From assembly GCF_000315485.1 (NCBI RefSeq), contig NZ_JH992940.1:434001-498000 (forward strand): 64,000 nucleotides of DNA, in the 5' to 3' direction. A program made the translations under genes and the position numbers. Position 1 is the first letter of the stretch. Each line of letters opens with the position of its first letter. The stretch is from Bacteroides oleiciplenus YIT 12058. GTDB taxonomy: Bacteria > Bacteroidota > Bacteroidia > Bacteroidales > Bacteroidaceae. Under the pieces are notes generated by a model. It ran no database searches. It worked only from the letters and a program-made list of their open reading frames with translations, and was not told the origin of the DNA. Of this stretch, positions 38,833 to 47,376 are shown piece after piece.

Positions 38833-39294
38833 CTATGTATTCGCAACCGACTTTTGCATATAGTGTGCATCTGTCCCATCATGATAATAATTCTTTCGGA
38901 TACCCACGCATTCAAACCCATTCTTTTCATACAGCTGGATAGCAGAGAAGTTGGAAACATTCACCTCTAAAGTTATCTTTCCCAAGCTTTTCTTGTATGC
39001 CACAGCCACAGCCCGCTCTATAAGCAACTGCCCCACCCCTTTTCCACGAAAAACGGGATGGACAGCAAGTGAATAGATACGCAGGCTGTGCGCACGTTTA
39101 TTAATCAGCAAACTGAGGTACCCAGCTATTTTCCCCTGAGATTCTACCACCAAAAAACGTCCTTGTGCACGGCTGATAAGATAGATAAACTGTCGCTTTG
39201 AAAAACTATCCTGCCCGAAACAAATTAGCTCTATCTCCATAATTGACGAAATATCAGCTACCGTAGCCAGCCGAAATCCAAATTCCCGTTTCAT
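38833..39294 (-). CDS. GNAT acetyltransferase, RimI-like
   Basis: The 153-residue protein has the GNAT fold: the acetyl-CoA loop VHPVFRGKGVGQLLIERAV (with the R/Q-x-x-G-x-G/A pattern) near residue 80 and the later IQLYEKNGFECVGIRKNYY segment. It resembles RimI, which acetylates protein N-termini. It starts 2 bases after the RimK-like gene, so the two form an operon. ATP-grasp plus GNAT pairs like this have been described by comparative genomics as possible peptide- or protein-modifying systems; the substrate here is unknown. Confidence 0.88.
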   Translation of the reverse strand: MKREFGFRLATVADISSIMEIELICFGQDSFSKRQFIYLISRAQGRFLVVESQGKIAGYLSLLINKRAHSLRIYSLAVHPVFRGKGVGQLLIERAVAVAYKKSLGKITLEVNVSNFSAIQLYEKNGFECVGIRKNYYHDGTDAHYMQKSVANT

Positions 39295-39296
39295 TA

Positions 39297-40763
39297 TCAG
39301 AAACGTTTAATATCCAGCATACGCCAGAAGTGATTCAGCAGTCTGTAATAGAGTTCGTCACCCAAAATAGCATCTTCCAGTCCATGGTCTATGCTGGGGT
39401 TATCATTTATTTCAATAACAATAGCCCGATCGTTCACCATTTTCAAGTCTACCCCATACAATCCCTTCCCGATAAAGGAAGCAGCACGCAACGCCGTATC
39501 CAATACCTTACGCGGTACCTGATAGATAGGGATAGTCTCCACCAACCCGCAACGACTTCGTCCGGAAGCATAATGGCAATAGATTTGCCAATGCCCCTTG
39601 GCCATGTAATATTTGCACGCATACAAAGGTTCTCCATTCAAGATTCCAATGCGCCAGTCAAAATCTGTTGGAGTGAACTCTTGTGCCAAGAGAATTGACG
39701 ACTTATCAAACAATATCTTCAAGGCTTCGTCTAACTCTGCCTCATTATTAACTTTTTTCATGCCGATAGAGAAAGAGCCATCTGGAATTTTCAGTATAAA
39801 AGGGCTTCCAAGTTGCTCTGTAATTTCCTCATATGAATTAAGATTCGACTTGAACAACAGCATGGAAAGTGGTGCCGGAATCTTTTCTTTTTCAAATAAT
39901 TCCTTCAGATATACCTTATTAGTACACCGAATAATGGATTGTGGATCGTCAATAACAGCTAAACCATTTTGTGTAGCCAGTTGTGAAAGCCGGAACGTGT
40001 AATGGTTCAACGAAGTAGTAGTACGGATGAACAAAGCATCAAACTCCATCAGGCGCGTGGCATCTTCTTCTGTTATCAACTCAGCATTGATGTCCATCTT
40101 CTTGGCTAATTCAAGCAGTTTATGAAGTGCTTTTTTATCACTTGGCGGGAACTTCTCTTCCGGGTCATACAGTACGGCCAGATTGTATCGGGCCGATTTT
40201 GAAGTTTGAGGATTACGCCATACCCTTCTATTGAACAAATCCAACGCATTAGCAAAATAGTCCTCTTCTTCACTATTCATCGAACTCAGAGGCAGAAATT
40301 GGATATTCTCTATCTGATTCTTATGACGTGTATTCAGCGTAACCCTTAATAGCGGAGCCGGATAATTCTCGAAAATAAAACGGGCAATACGTTCCAATCC
40401 TTTCTCTTTACAGGTACCGAAGTAAACATTAAAATACCATAAATCATCGGTTATGTTATTCTTCTGTATCCACTGGTAACAGAGTTTCTGTAGGCTGCTA
40501 TCCATACGGATACCAGTACCCGCTTCTACCTTATTAATAATATCTACTCCGGGAATAACTTTATGCCCCCTCGTCTGGGCCAATAACGAGCAATAATAGC
40601 CTTCGGAGTTATAGCTATAATCATTGCTCAGGTTGATTACTAATTTACGGTCCTTCCCTGGTGATTTATACTTCAGGTAGTCGGACACCGTCAAAATGCT
40701 GTTTGTTTTGGAATATGGTTTCCAATCGTCCAAGCTGTCTACAAGAATCAATACATTATTCAT
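39297..40763 (-). CDS. RimK-like ATP-grasp ligase with N-terminal RLAN-type domain
   Basis: The 488-residue protein has a C-terminal ATP-grasp domain (about 290-480): the nucleotide-binding KIPDGSFSIGMKKV, LLAQEFTPTDFDWRIGI, and the metal site in DLKMVNDRAIVIEINDNPSIDHGLED. RimK-type enzymes attach amino acids, often glutamate, to proteins or peptides by an amide bond. The first 200 or so residues resemble the RimK-like ATP-grasp N-terminal (RLAN) domain, with a phosphate-free start VLILVDSLDDWKPYS. It is the first gene of a two-gene operon with the GNAT enzyme. What it modifies cannot be read from the sequence. Confidence 0.88.
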   Translation of the reverse strand: MNNVLILVDSLDDWKPYSKTNSILTVSDYLKYKSPGKDRKLVINLSNDYSYNSEGYYCSLLAQTRGHKVIPGVDIINKVEAGTGIRMDSSLQKLCYQWIQKNNITDDLWYFNVYFGTCKEKGLERIARFIFENYPAPLLRVTLNTRHKNQIENIQFLPLSSMNSEEEDYFANALDLFNRRVWRNPQTSKSARYNLAVLYDPEEKFPPSDKKALHKLLELAKKMDINAELITEEDATRLMEFDALFIRTTTSLNHYTFRLSQLATQNGLAVIDDPQSIIRCTNKVYLKELFEKEKIPAPLSMLLFKSNLNSYEEITEQLGSPFILKIPDGSFSIGMKKVNNEAELDEALKILFDKSSILLAQEFTPTDFDWRIGILNGEPLYACKYYMAKGHWQIYCHYASGRSRCGLVETIPIYQVPRKVLDTALRAASFIGKGLYGVDLKMVNDRAIVIEINDNPSIDHGLEDAILGDELYYRLLNHFWRMLDIKRF

Positions 40764-40914
40764 CTCATCTTTTAAAAAAAGTGCCCGAAAGTAGTGAATT
40801 AAATGATACGTGATATCGCAAGGTCAATAATTATTTTAGAGAGCAAAAAAGCGATAAACAAAAGCCTTCCAACGTTGTTTCTAACAACAACTAAAACTAA
40901 AGCAAACCTTGATT

Positions 40915-41400
40915 ATGAAAAAGTTTAAACTCAGTTTATTGGCAGGCTTGTTGCTGATAATATCAGCTTCTGTTTTTGCTGGTACCCCACCCGTAAAAGT
41001 ACAGGAAGCCTTTAAAAAGATGTATTCCAAAGTAACGAACATAGAATGGTTTCGTAAAAGTGATTACCACATTGCCGGATTTGTCTCGGATAATCAGGTA
41101 AAGGACGTATGGTTCAGCAAAGATGCACAGTGGATAATGACGGAAACCGATGTAGAAAGTCTTGAGAAAGTTCCTGCGCCAGTAGCCAAAGCATTTATGA
41201 AAAGTGAAACACCACCTATACAAATCAGATATATAAAGATCATAACTTTCCCTAAAATGCCCACCGTCATTATCATTGATATAGAAGAAGAAAATTCCGA
41301 CAAGGAAATCCAGTTGTTTTATGCCCCAGATGGTACATTATTAAAAAGTTATGATGTAACTGGTGGTAGCAGCGAAATATATCCCGAATTATTCGGATAA
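40915..41400 (+). CDS. Secreted PepSY-like protein
   Basis: The 161-residue protein starts MKKFKLSLLAGLLLIISASVFA; the ATG at 40915 is the sensible start (a TTG two codons upstream is possible). The mature part has the two-repeat pattern of the PepSY-like family: VQEAFKKMYSKVTNIEWFRKSDYHIAGF... and the later VPAPVAKAFMKSETPPI..., each with an alpha helix followed by a beta hairpin. Such proteins are common, exported and mostly uncharacterised in Bacteroides. It is divergent from the RimK-like gene by 151 bases, where GTTGTTTCTAACAAC (40874-40888) forms a small palindrome. Confidence 0.8.
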   Translation: MKKFKLSLLAGLLLIISASVFAGTPPVKVQEAFKKMYSKVTNIEWFRKSDYHIAGFVSDNQVKDVWFSKDAQWIMTETDVESLEKVPAPVAKAFMKSETPPIQIRYIKIITFPKMPTVIIIDIEEENSDKEIQLFYAPDGTLLKSYDVTGGSSEIYPELFG

Positions 41401-41480
41401 GGCGAAGTTCCCGCCAAACACTAAAACAATACTATCAGGCTATGTGTTAATTATAAAAATAATTATAAATAACAAGACTT

Positions 41481-41651
41481 ATGAGTAGACGTTCACAGCT
41501 TGAGCATGAAGTATCATTGGCTCAAAAGCGTATCAAAGATGCTCCCAAGAATACGCCAGCAAATATCAGAAAAATCTGGGAACAAGAGTTGGTTGACCTC
41601 GAAGTAGAGTTGAATAATCTGACCGACGACGAAGAGGATAATAACGATTAA
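41481..41651 (+). CDS. Small acidic protein, 56 residues
   Basis: An ORF too short for routine calling. It reads MSRRSQLEHEVSLAQKRIKD, then APKNTPANIRKIWEQELV, and ends in an acidic tail (DDEEDNND). The body is a predicted amphipathic helix with a Pro/Asn turn and the C-terminal tail is strongly negative. It sits 9 bases upstream of rpiA, with purines before its ATG (AACAAGACTT). I do not recognise a family. It could be a small helical adaptor protein, and is supported by its clean start, tight spacing and codon pattern. Confidence 0.65.
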   Translation: MSRRSQLEHEVSLAQKRIKDAPKNTPANIRKIWEQELVDLEVELNNLTDDEEDNND

Positions 41652-41660
41652 CATTATGCT

Positions 41661-42362
41661 ATGAAATGGGATAATCAACTGATAGACCATTTGCAATGGT
41701 CGAATACAATCATCAACCGTGAAGGCAAAGAAATTGTGGCGCGGGAAATTGCAGCAATGGCAACAGATGGTGACGTGATTGGAGCCGGTTCCGGTTCCAC
41801 GGTTTATCTGACTTTATTTGCACTCGCAGAGCGGATTCGCCGGGAATCATTGTCTATAGAGGTAATTCCTGCTTCCAAGGAGATTTCTATGGCTTGTATA
41901 CAGTTGGGCATACCGCAAACTACGCTTTGGGCTAAACGTCCGGATTGGACATTTGATGGGGCGGATGAGGTAGATCCCAATCGGAGTCTGATAAAAGGAC
42001 GTGGCGGAGCCATGTTCAAGGAGAAACTTCTGATAAAAAGCAGCAGCAAGAGTTTCATCATTGTTGATAACAGCAAATTGGTTGAGCAATTGGGTAGTCG
42101 CTTCCCAATACCTGTAGAAGTATTCCCGGGAGCATTGAATCTCGTGGAGAGTGAAATGCAAAGATTAGGGGCATCAGAGATTGTATTACGTCTTGCTGGT
42201 GGAAAGGACGGTCCTGTCCTGACAGAAAACGGCAACTTTATTTTCGACACCCGTTTCAGTTATATAGACCCTTCTCTTGAACAAAATCTGAAAGCAATCA
42301 CCGGGGTAATCGAAAGCGGGCTCTTTATAGGATATGGCGTTGAAGTAATAGTAGCCAGATAA
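41661..42362 (+). CDS. rpiA: Ribose-5-phosphate isomerase A
   Basis: RpiA interconverts ribose 5-phosphate and ribulose 5-phosphate in the pentose phosphate pathway. The 233-residue product has the family motifs GAGSGSTVYL near the N-terminus, the catalytic WTFDGADEVDP, and KGRGGAMFKEKLL. The start at 41661 follows the small protein gene by 9 bases, so the two are co-transcribed. A hairpin shared with purT follows. Confidence 0.96.
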   Translation: MKWDNQLIDHLQWSNTIINREGKEIVAREIAAMATDGDVIGAGSGSTVYLTLFALAERIRRESLSIEVIPASKEISMACIQLGIPQTTLWAKRPDWTFDGADEVDPNRSLIKGRGGAMFKEKLLIKSSSKSFIIVDNSKLVEQLGSRFPIPVEVFPGALNLVESEMQRLGASEIVLRLAGGKDGPVLTENGNFIFDTRFSYIDPSLEQNLKAITGVIESGLFIGYGVEVIVAR

Positions 42363-42371
42363 AAAATAAAT

Positions 42372-42402
42372 CAGGCGCGAGTTCTCGTAATTCGCGCCTG
42401 AA
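42372..42402. terminator. Hairpin between rpiA and purT
   Basis: TCAGGCGCGA (42372-42381) pairs perfectly with TCGCGCCTGA (42393-42402), with an 11-base loop and AT-rich flanks on both sides. It lies between convergent genes. Confidence 0.65.
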
Positions 42403-42446
42403 AATATATTTAAAGCCTCCTAGTTTTATATAATAGTAGAAGTAGC

Positions 42447-43613
42447 TTAATATACCTCTACTTTTTCAGCAATGTGCTTTGCCTTATCCCGCAACGCATC
42501 TAAATCAGAGTTCAATGGTGCATAGCACAATACAACTCCCATGCGGCGGTTGACGCGCGTTGTTGGCTTGCCAAAAATCCGAAGATATGTGTTTTCTTCT
42601 TTCGTTACTTCCTCAATACCCCGATAATCCGGACGCTCCTGGCTGGCAATAGTCGAAAGAATCACAGCACTTGCCCCTATGCGTTCCTGCTTGATATTTG
42701 GAATAGGCAGCCCAAGCACAGCACGCAGATGAAGCTCAAATTCATTCAGGTTCTGTGTACCTGCCAAAGTCACCATTCCTGTATCGTGCGGACGTGGAGA
42801 CAGTTCCGAAAAATACACCCCATTTTCATGACTCAGGAAGAATTCAACTCCCCAAAGGCCGGCACCCCTCAAAGCACATGTCACTTTCTCCGCCATTTCC
42901 TGTGCTTCCTTCAAATGGGCAGGATCAATGTGTGCAGGCTGGAAGCTCTCACGATAATCCCCCCCTTTCTGTACATGGCCAATGGGCGGACAGAACAACG
43001 TAGGTCCATTTTTCTGCGTCACCGTAAGCAGAGTTATCTCGCTATCAAACTTAATAAATTCTTCAATAATCAATTCTTTTATATCGCCACGACTTCCATT
43101 GCAACCATATTCCCAAGCATGTTCCAACTCGTCAGCGCCCTTCACCAAAGACTGGCCTTTACCCGAAGAAGACATCAACGGCTTCACCACACAAGGGAAA
43201 CCAATCTTTTCGGCAGCAGCTTTCAGCTCATCCAAAGATTTGGCATAGAAATATTTAGCAGTTTTCAATCCTAACTCTTGTGCCGCAAGGTCACGTATAG
43301 CTTTGCGATTCATCGTAAAGTTTACGGCACGGGCACTGGGCACAACCTGAATGCCCTCCTTTTCAAAATCATAAAGACGCTCCGTCCTGATGGCTTCTAT
43401 TTCCGGCACAATGATGTCCGGCTGATGCTTACGTACTACACGTTCCAAAGCATCGCCATCAAGCATGCTGAACACCTCACATTCGTCAGCCACTTGCATG
43501 GCAGGCGCTCCGGCATACGAGTCGCAGGCTATGATATATTGGCCTTTGCGTTGGGCTGAAATTACGAATTCTTTGCCCAGTTCACCGGAACCTAACAATA
43601 AAATCTTCTTCAT
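42447..43613 (-). CDS. purT: Phosphoribosylglycinamide formyltransferase 2 (formate-dependent)
   Basis: PurT makes formyl-GAR in purine synthesis from GAR, formate and ATP, without folate. The 388-residue ATP-grasp protein has the nucleotide loop [12 protein letters not shown] at the start, the [13 protein letters not shown] loop near residue 150 and the metal region [29 protein letters not shown] -7 box TACATTTG (43649-43642) lies 28 bases before the start. Together with fhs it suggests that formate is used directly. Confidence 0.97.
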   Translation of the reverse strand: MKKILLLGSGELGKEFVISAQRKGQYIIACDSYAGAPAMQVADECEVFSMLDGDALERVVRKHQPDIIVPEIEAIRTERLYDFEKEGIQVVPSARAVNFTMNRKAIRDLAAQELGLKTAKYFYAKSLDELKAAAEKIGFPCVVKPLMSSSGKGQSLVKGADELEHAWEYGCNGSRGDIKELIIEEFIKFDSEITLLTVTQKNGPTLFCPPIGHVQKGGDYRESFQPAHIDPAHLKEAQEMAEKVTCALRGAGLWGVEFFLSHENGVYFSELSPRPHDTGMVTLAGTQNLNEFELHLRAVLGLPIPNIKQERIGASAVILSTIASQERPDYRGIEEVTKEENTYLRIFGKPTTRVNRRMGVVLCYAPLNSDLDALRDKAKHIAEKVEVY

Positions 43614-43942
43614 TTTTACTATGTGTTTACATTAAGAAGCGCAAATGTACGTAAAAAAATAAGTAGCCTGCCCTTTAAATAATTAAAAAAACGGATGGAT
43701 AGCTCATTTTTATCTGTATCTTTGTACCATAAACAATAGGGTTTATTCTGAATTCTTCTTTGTGTATGTTTATTTTTGCGGAACTTCGCAAATTGCTCCA
43801 TCCCCAAAATGACCTCATAATCAGCTCCTTTGTTCAGATTCAATTGCAAGTATGCCATCATCCTATGGTTCCATACGGCAGTTAGTCAGTAGGAAACTAA
43901 ATGCAGTGTTTTTAAGCTGCATAATATATAATTAAATTAAGA
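43614..43942. other. Long leader region before the cold-shock-domain gene
   Basis: The gap holds the purT -7 box on the minus strand (43642-43649). On the plus strand it has an exact -7 box TATCTTTG (43717-43724) and another TATTTTTG (43771-43778). From the first box the transcript would carry a leader of about 210 bases before the ATG at 43943. An 80-residue minus-strand frame at 43619-43861 is AT-rich and has no family likeness, so I treat it as chance. Confidence 0.5.
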
Positions 43943-44392
43943 ATGGCAGTAAAAAGAGTAACATCAAGTAAAAGAGACAGAGAAAAAGCGAAACAGAGTA
44001 AACGAGAAGAAAAACAAAAGAGAAAAGAAGAACGCCTTAGCACTGGTAGCCGTAGCTTCGAAGAGATGCTGGCTTATGTGGATGAAAATGGAATTCTTCA
44101 TTCTACGCCCGAAGGTGTGAAACCTAAGGAAGAGGTGGATGCTTCTGAAATAGAAATATCTGTTCCTAAGAAGGGCGAGGCAGAAGAGATTTTGCCATTA
44201 AACGGGCGTATTGAACATTTTAATGTATCAAGAGGTTATGGTTTCATAAAAGATTTAGGAAGCGGTGAGAAATACTTCTTCCATATCACGTCCGCTCCCG
44301 AAGGAATAACCGAAGGAGACAGTGTTACATTCGAAATTGAACGCGGTACGCGGGGTATGAACGCCGTGCGGATCTCAATCATTAATAAATAA
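43943..44392 (+). CDS. Cold-shock-domain protein with basic N-terminal region
   Basis: The 149-residue protein ends in a cold-shock (CSD) domain of about 65 residues: LNGRIEHFNVSRGYGFIKDL gives RNP1, and KYFFHITSA gives the RNP2 side. The first 35 residues are extremely rich in Lys, Arg and Glu (KRDREKAKQSKREEKQKRKEE) and probably form a charged helix that helps bind RNA. CSD proteins bind single-stranded RNA and act as RNA chaperones. The RRM protein gene follows after 22 bases, making a small operon for RNA-binding proteins. Confidence 0.9.
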   Translation: MAVKRVTSSKRDREKAKQSKREEKQKRKEERLSTGSRSFEEMLAYVDENGILHSTPEGVKPKEEVDASEIEISVPKKGEAEEILPLNGRIEHFNVSRGYGFIKDLGSGEKYFFHITSAPEGITEGDSVTFEIERGTRGMNAVRISIINK

Positions 44393-44414
44393 CAATTTTA
44401 ACTTACAAAAAGAA

Positions 44415-44807
44415 ATGAACATTTATGTTGCAAACTTAAGCTGGAACACAAACAGTGACAGCTTACAGGAATTATTCACACAGTATGGCGAAGTAACTTC
44501 AGCCTACATTATTAACGACAGAGAGACGGGACGTTCACGCGGTTTCGGCTTCGTAGAAATGCCGAATGATGAAGACGGTCAGAAGGCTATCGATGGACTT
44601 AACGAAACTGACTTCGAAGGCAAAACCATTGCAGTAAGCGTGGCTCGCCCAAGAACAGAGAGACCTGCAGGCGGCAACCGTGGTGGTGGCTATGGCGGTG
44701 GTAACCGTGGTGGCGGTTATGGCGGTGGCAACCGTGGCGGTGGTGGTTACGGCGGCGGTAATCGTGGCGGTGGCTATGGCGGCGGTGATCGCGGTGGAAG
44801 ATATTAA
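44415..44807 (+). CDS. RRM RNA-binding protein with glycine-rich RGG-like tail
   Basis: The 130-residue protein has a complete RRM domain (about 1-82): RNP2 as NIYVANLSW, RNP1 as RSRGFGFVEM. The tail (about 85-130) is a run of NRGGGYGG repeats ending DRGGRY, an RGG-type low-complexity region that binds RNA. Such RRM proteins are widespread in Bacteroidota, and recent work in Bacteroides links them to global RNA regulation. It is transcribed with the CSD gene, and ends at a strong terminator. Confidence 0.93.
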   Translation: MNIYVANLSWNTNSDSLQELFTQYGEVTSAYIINDRETGRSRGFGFVEMPNDEDGQKAIDGLNETDFEGKTIAVSVARPRTERPAGGNRGGGYGGGNRGGGYGGGNRGGGGYGGGNRGGGYGGGDRGGRY

Positions 44808-44832
44808 TCTTACATTAGCTAAGACAATGAAA

Positions 44833-44864
44833 ACTGTTCGGGATGATTCCCGGGCAGTTTTTTT
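44833..44864 (+). terminator. Rho-independent terminator after the RRM gene
   Basis: ACTGTTCGGGA (44833-44843) pairs with TCCCGGGCAGT (44848-44858), with two G-U pairs, a 4-base loop and a run of seven T. Confidence 0.85.
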
Positions 44865-44913
44865 ATGTCCTTATCACACCTATATATATCAATAATATCT
44901 ATATTTGTATATT

Positions 44914-47322
44914 ATGATAAGAACCAAACACATATTATTGACTCTCGCATTGCTGTTATGCAATGTCTGTATCTATGCCGCTGCAATCAGCTACTCCGTG
45001 CATGGAAAGATTATCGATAAACAGTCACGACAACCAGTGGCCTATGCCAATGTCGTAGTTGTAGGTATTCCCGGTAAAGGAACATCCACCGATTCACTCG
45101 GCATGTTTCGTATAGAGCAGATGCCACCAGGTATTTATCGCTTCGAAGCAACACTTATAGGCTATAAGAGTGCAGTGACTCCTGAATACGTAGTTTCTTC
45201 TTCCACACCTTTTATTGAAATAGAAATGGAAGAAGATGAAAACATGTTGGCGGCAGTGGTGGTCACCCCCTCTCCTTTCCGGAAGACAGTGGAAAGTCCG
45301 GTAAGCATGCGTATCATAGGTTTGCAGGAAATAGAAAAGAGTCCGGGAGGAAACCGGGATATTTCGCGTATCGTAAGGGCATATCCGGGGGTATCGTTCT
45401 CTCCTATCGGATACAGGAACGATTTGATTGTGCGGGGTGGCTCACCTTCCGAAAACCGCTTCTATATGGATGGGATAGAAATTCCAAATATCAATCACTT
45501 TGCCACTCAGGGAGCATCGGGCGGACCGGTCAGCATTGTTAATGCAGATTTGATACGGGAAATCAGTTTTTATACCGGAGCATTCCCGGCCAATCGTTCC
45601 GGAGCGATGAGTTCCGTGCTGGACTTCCGTCTGAGAGATGGTAACCCGGATAAACAGACTTTTAAAGCAACATTGGGAGCATCGGAAGTTTCTTTTAGCG
45701 GCAACGGACACCTGAGCGATAAGACAACGTATTTATTCTCTCTACGCCAATCTTATCTCCAATTACTGTTCAAAGCTTTGGGACTTCCTTTTTTGCCCAA
45801 CTTCATTGACGGGCAATTCAAATTGAAAACAAAACTCTCGGCACATGATGAGTTGACTATACTCGGACTGGTAGGTATCGATAAGATGAAACTGAATACC
45901 GACGAGAAAGGAGAAGATGCAGAATATATATTGAGTTATCCACCCACCATTCATCAGGAAACATTTACCATAGGTGCTTCATACCGCCATTATGCAGGAA
46001 AGCATGTACAGACACTAACACTAAGTCACAACTATCTGAACAACCGTAATGTGAAATATCTGAATAACGATGAGTCTTCCGATGATAACCTGACGCTCCG
46101 GCTTCGCTCAGTGGAACAGAAAACCACCCTTCGTTTCGAGAATCAGACAAGATTGGGGCAATGGACTTTGAAGGAAGGTGTAGAACTGAATTATTCCAAT
46201 TATACTAACCAGACAAGGCAACGGATATTCGGCTATACCACACTTTCTAATTACCGGACTGATTTGAATATATTCAGTTGGGGTGGCTTCTTTTCCACAG
46301 ATTATATCAGCGCCGACAAATGTTTCTCTGCTTCCGCAGGTATCCGTACGGATGGAAACAACTACAACCGGGAGATGAAAGAATTGTGGAAACAACTCTC
46401 CCCCCGTCTTTCCCTATCTTACGAGCTTACCAAGCAATGGACACTAAGTGGAAATGCAGGATTATATTACCAACTCCCTCCTTACACAGCATTAGGATTC
46501 AAAGATAATGGCGGAAACTATATAAATAAGGATTTGAAATATATGCAGGTCATGGAGACCTGCCTCGGACTTGACTGGCATCTGCAAGATAGGTTAATGA
46601 TTTCAGCAGAGGGGTTCTTCAAGCAATACGGACGCATGCCTCTTTCCCTGCAAGATAATATTCCTTTGGCATGCAAAGGAGATGATTACGGCACGGTAGG
46701 TAACGAAGCGCTTATCCCTATTGCTGACGGACGCGCCTATGGGATAGAAGGAATGTTGCGTTGGCAAATGTCTGGACGTTTCAATTTTGTATCCTCCCTT
46801 ACTATTTTTCGCAGTGAATACCGCAATGGAAACGATGATAATAGCGATACTCTTTCCGATACGAAATATATCTCTTCTGCCTGGGACAATCGCTTTATCC
46901 TTAATGTGAGCGGAACGTATAATCTTCCCCGCCGTTGGAGTATCGGAGGAAAATTGAGTTATATCGGTGGCGCCCCCTACACTCCTTATGATGAAGAAAA
47001 GTCATCATTGGTGGAAGCATGGAATGCACAAGGACGCCCGTACTATGATTATTCAAAATATAACACAGAACGCTTACCCAACTTTGCCCAGCTTGATATA
47101 CGCGTAGATAAATCCTTTTACTTTCATCGCTGCATGGTAGGGCTTTATATTGATATACAGAACATCACGGGAAGTAAGTTGAAACAGCAGGATGTGATTA
47201 TGAGTACGGGAGTTATCGAGAATCCCTCCTCTCCTATCGAGGAACAAAGATATAAGATGAAGAACCTGAAACAGGAGAGCGGAACGATATTACCATCAAT
47301 TGGGGTGACTGTAGAATTTTAA
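44914..47322 (+). CDS. TonB-dependent receptor with carboxypeptidase-regulatory domain
   Basis: The 802-residue protein (ATG at 44914; a TTG three codons earlier is less likely) begins with a signal peptide (MIRTKHILLTLALLLCNVCIYA). A CarboxypepD_reg-like domain (about 25-105: VHGKIIDKQSRQPVAYANVVV) precedes the plug (about 110-225: VVVTPSPFRKTVESPVSMRII, DLIVRGGSPSENRFYMDGIEIPN). The rest is a barrel ending in the aromatic strand PSIGVTVEF. No SusD partner lies next to it, so the substrate is unknown; iron or cobalamin are possible. It starts right after a terminator and so needs its own promoter. Confidence 0.93.
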   Translation: MIRTKHILLTLALLLCNVCIYAAAISYSVHGKIIDKQSRQPVAYANVVVVGIPGKGTSTDSLGMFRIEQMPPGIYRFEATLIGYKSAVTPEYVVSSSTPFIEIEMEEDENMLAAVVVTPSPFRKTVESPVSMRIIGLQEIEKSPGGNRDISRIVRAYPGVSFSPIGYRNDLIVRGGSPSENRFYMDGIEIPNINHFATQGASGGPVSIVNADLIREISFYTGAFPANRSGAMSSVLDFRLRDGNPDKQTFKATLGASEVSFSGNGHLSDKTTYLFSLRQSYLQLLFKALGLPFLPNFIDGQFKLKTKLSAHDELTILGLVGIDKMKLNTDEKGEDAEYILSYPPTIHQETFTIGASYRHYAGKHVQTLTLSHNYLNNRNVKYLNNDESSDDNLTLRLRSVEQKTTLRFENQTRLGQWTLKEGVELNYSNYTNQTRQRIFGYTTLSNYRTDLNIFSWGGFFSTDYISADKCFSASAGIRTDGNNYNREMKELWKQLSPRLSLSYELTKQWTLSGNAGLYYQLPPYTALGFKDNGGNYINKDLKYMQVMETCLGLDWHLQDRLMISAEGFFKQYGRMPLSLQDNIPLACKGDDYGTVGNEALIPIADGRAYGIEGMLRWQMSGRFNFVSSLTIFRSEYRNGNDDNSDTLSDTKYISSAWDNRFILNVSGTYNLPRRWSIGGKLSYIGGAPYTPYDEEKSSLVEAWNAQGRPYYDYSKYNTERLPNFAQLDIRVDKSFYFHRCMVGLYIDIQNITGSKLKQQDVIMSTGVIENPSSPIEEQRYKMKNLKQESGTILPSIGVTVEF

Positions 47323-47325
47323 AAG

Positions 47326-47361
47326 AAAAGTGCCGGAGAAGTAAAATCCTCCGGCACTTTT
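47326..47361. terminator. Bidirectional terminator
   Basis: AAAAGTGCCGGAG (47326-47338) pairs with CTCCGGCACTTTT (47349-47361) over 13 bp with a 10-base loop, with A- and T-runs on the two sides. It serves the convergent receptor and DUF4301 genes. Confidence 0.85.
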
Positions 47362-47376
47362 TTATTGAAATATCAT

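Noticed and set aside
43619..43861. 80-residue minus-strand frame upstream of the cold-shock gene
   Set aside because: Lies over the purT promoter and the leader of the CSD gene, with unusual composition and no recognisable domain.
44670..44807. Tandem GGTGGT-rich repeats as a DNA satellite
   Set aside because: They encode the RGG-type tail of the RRM protein in frame; the repetition reflects the protein.
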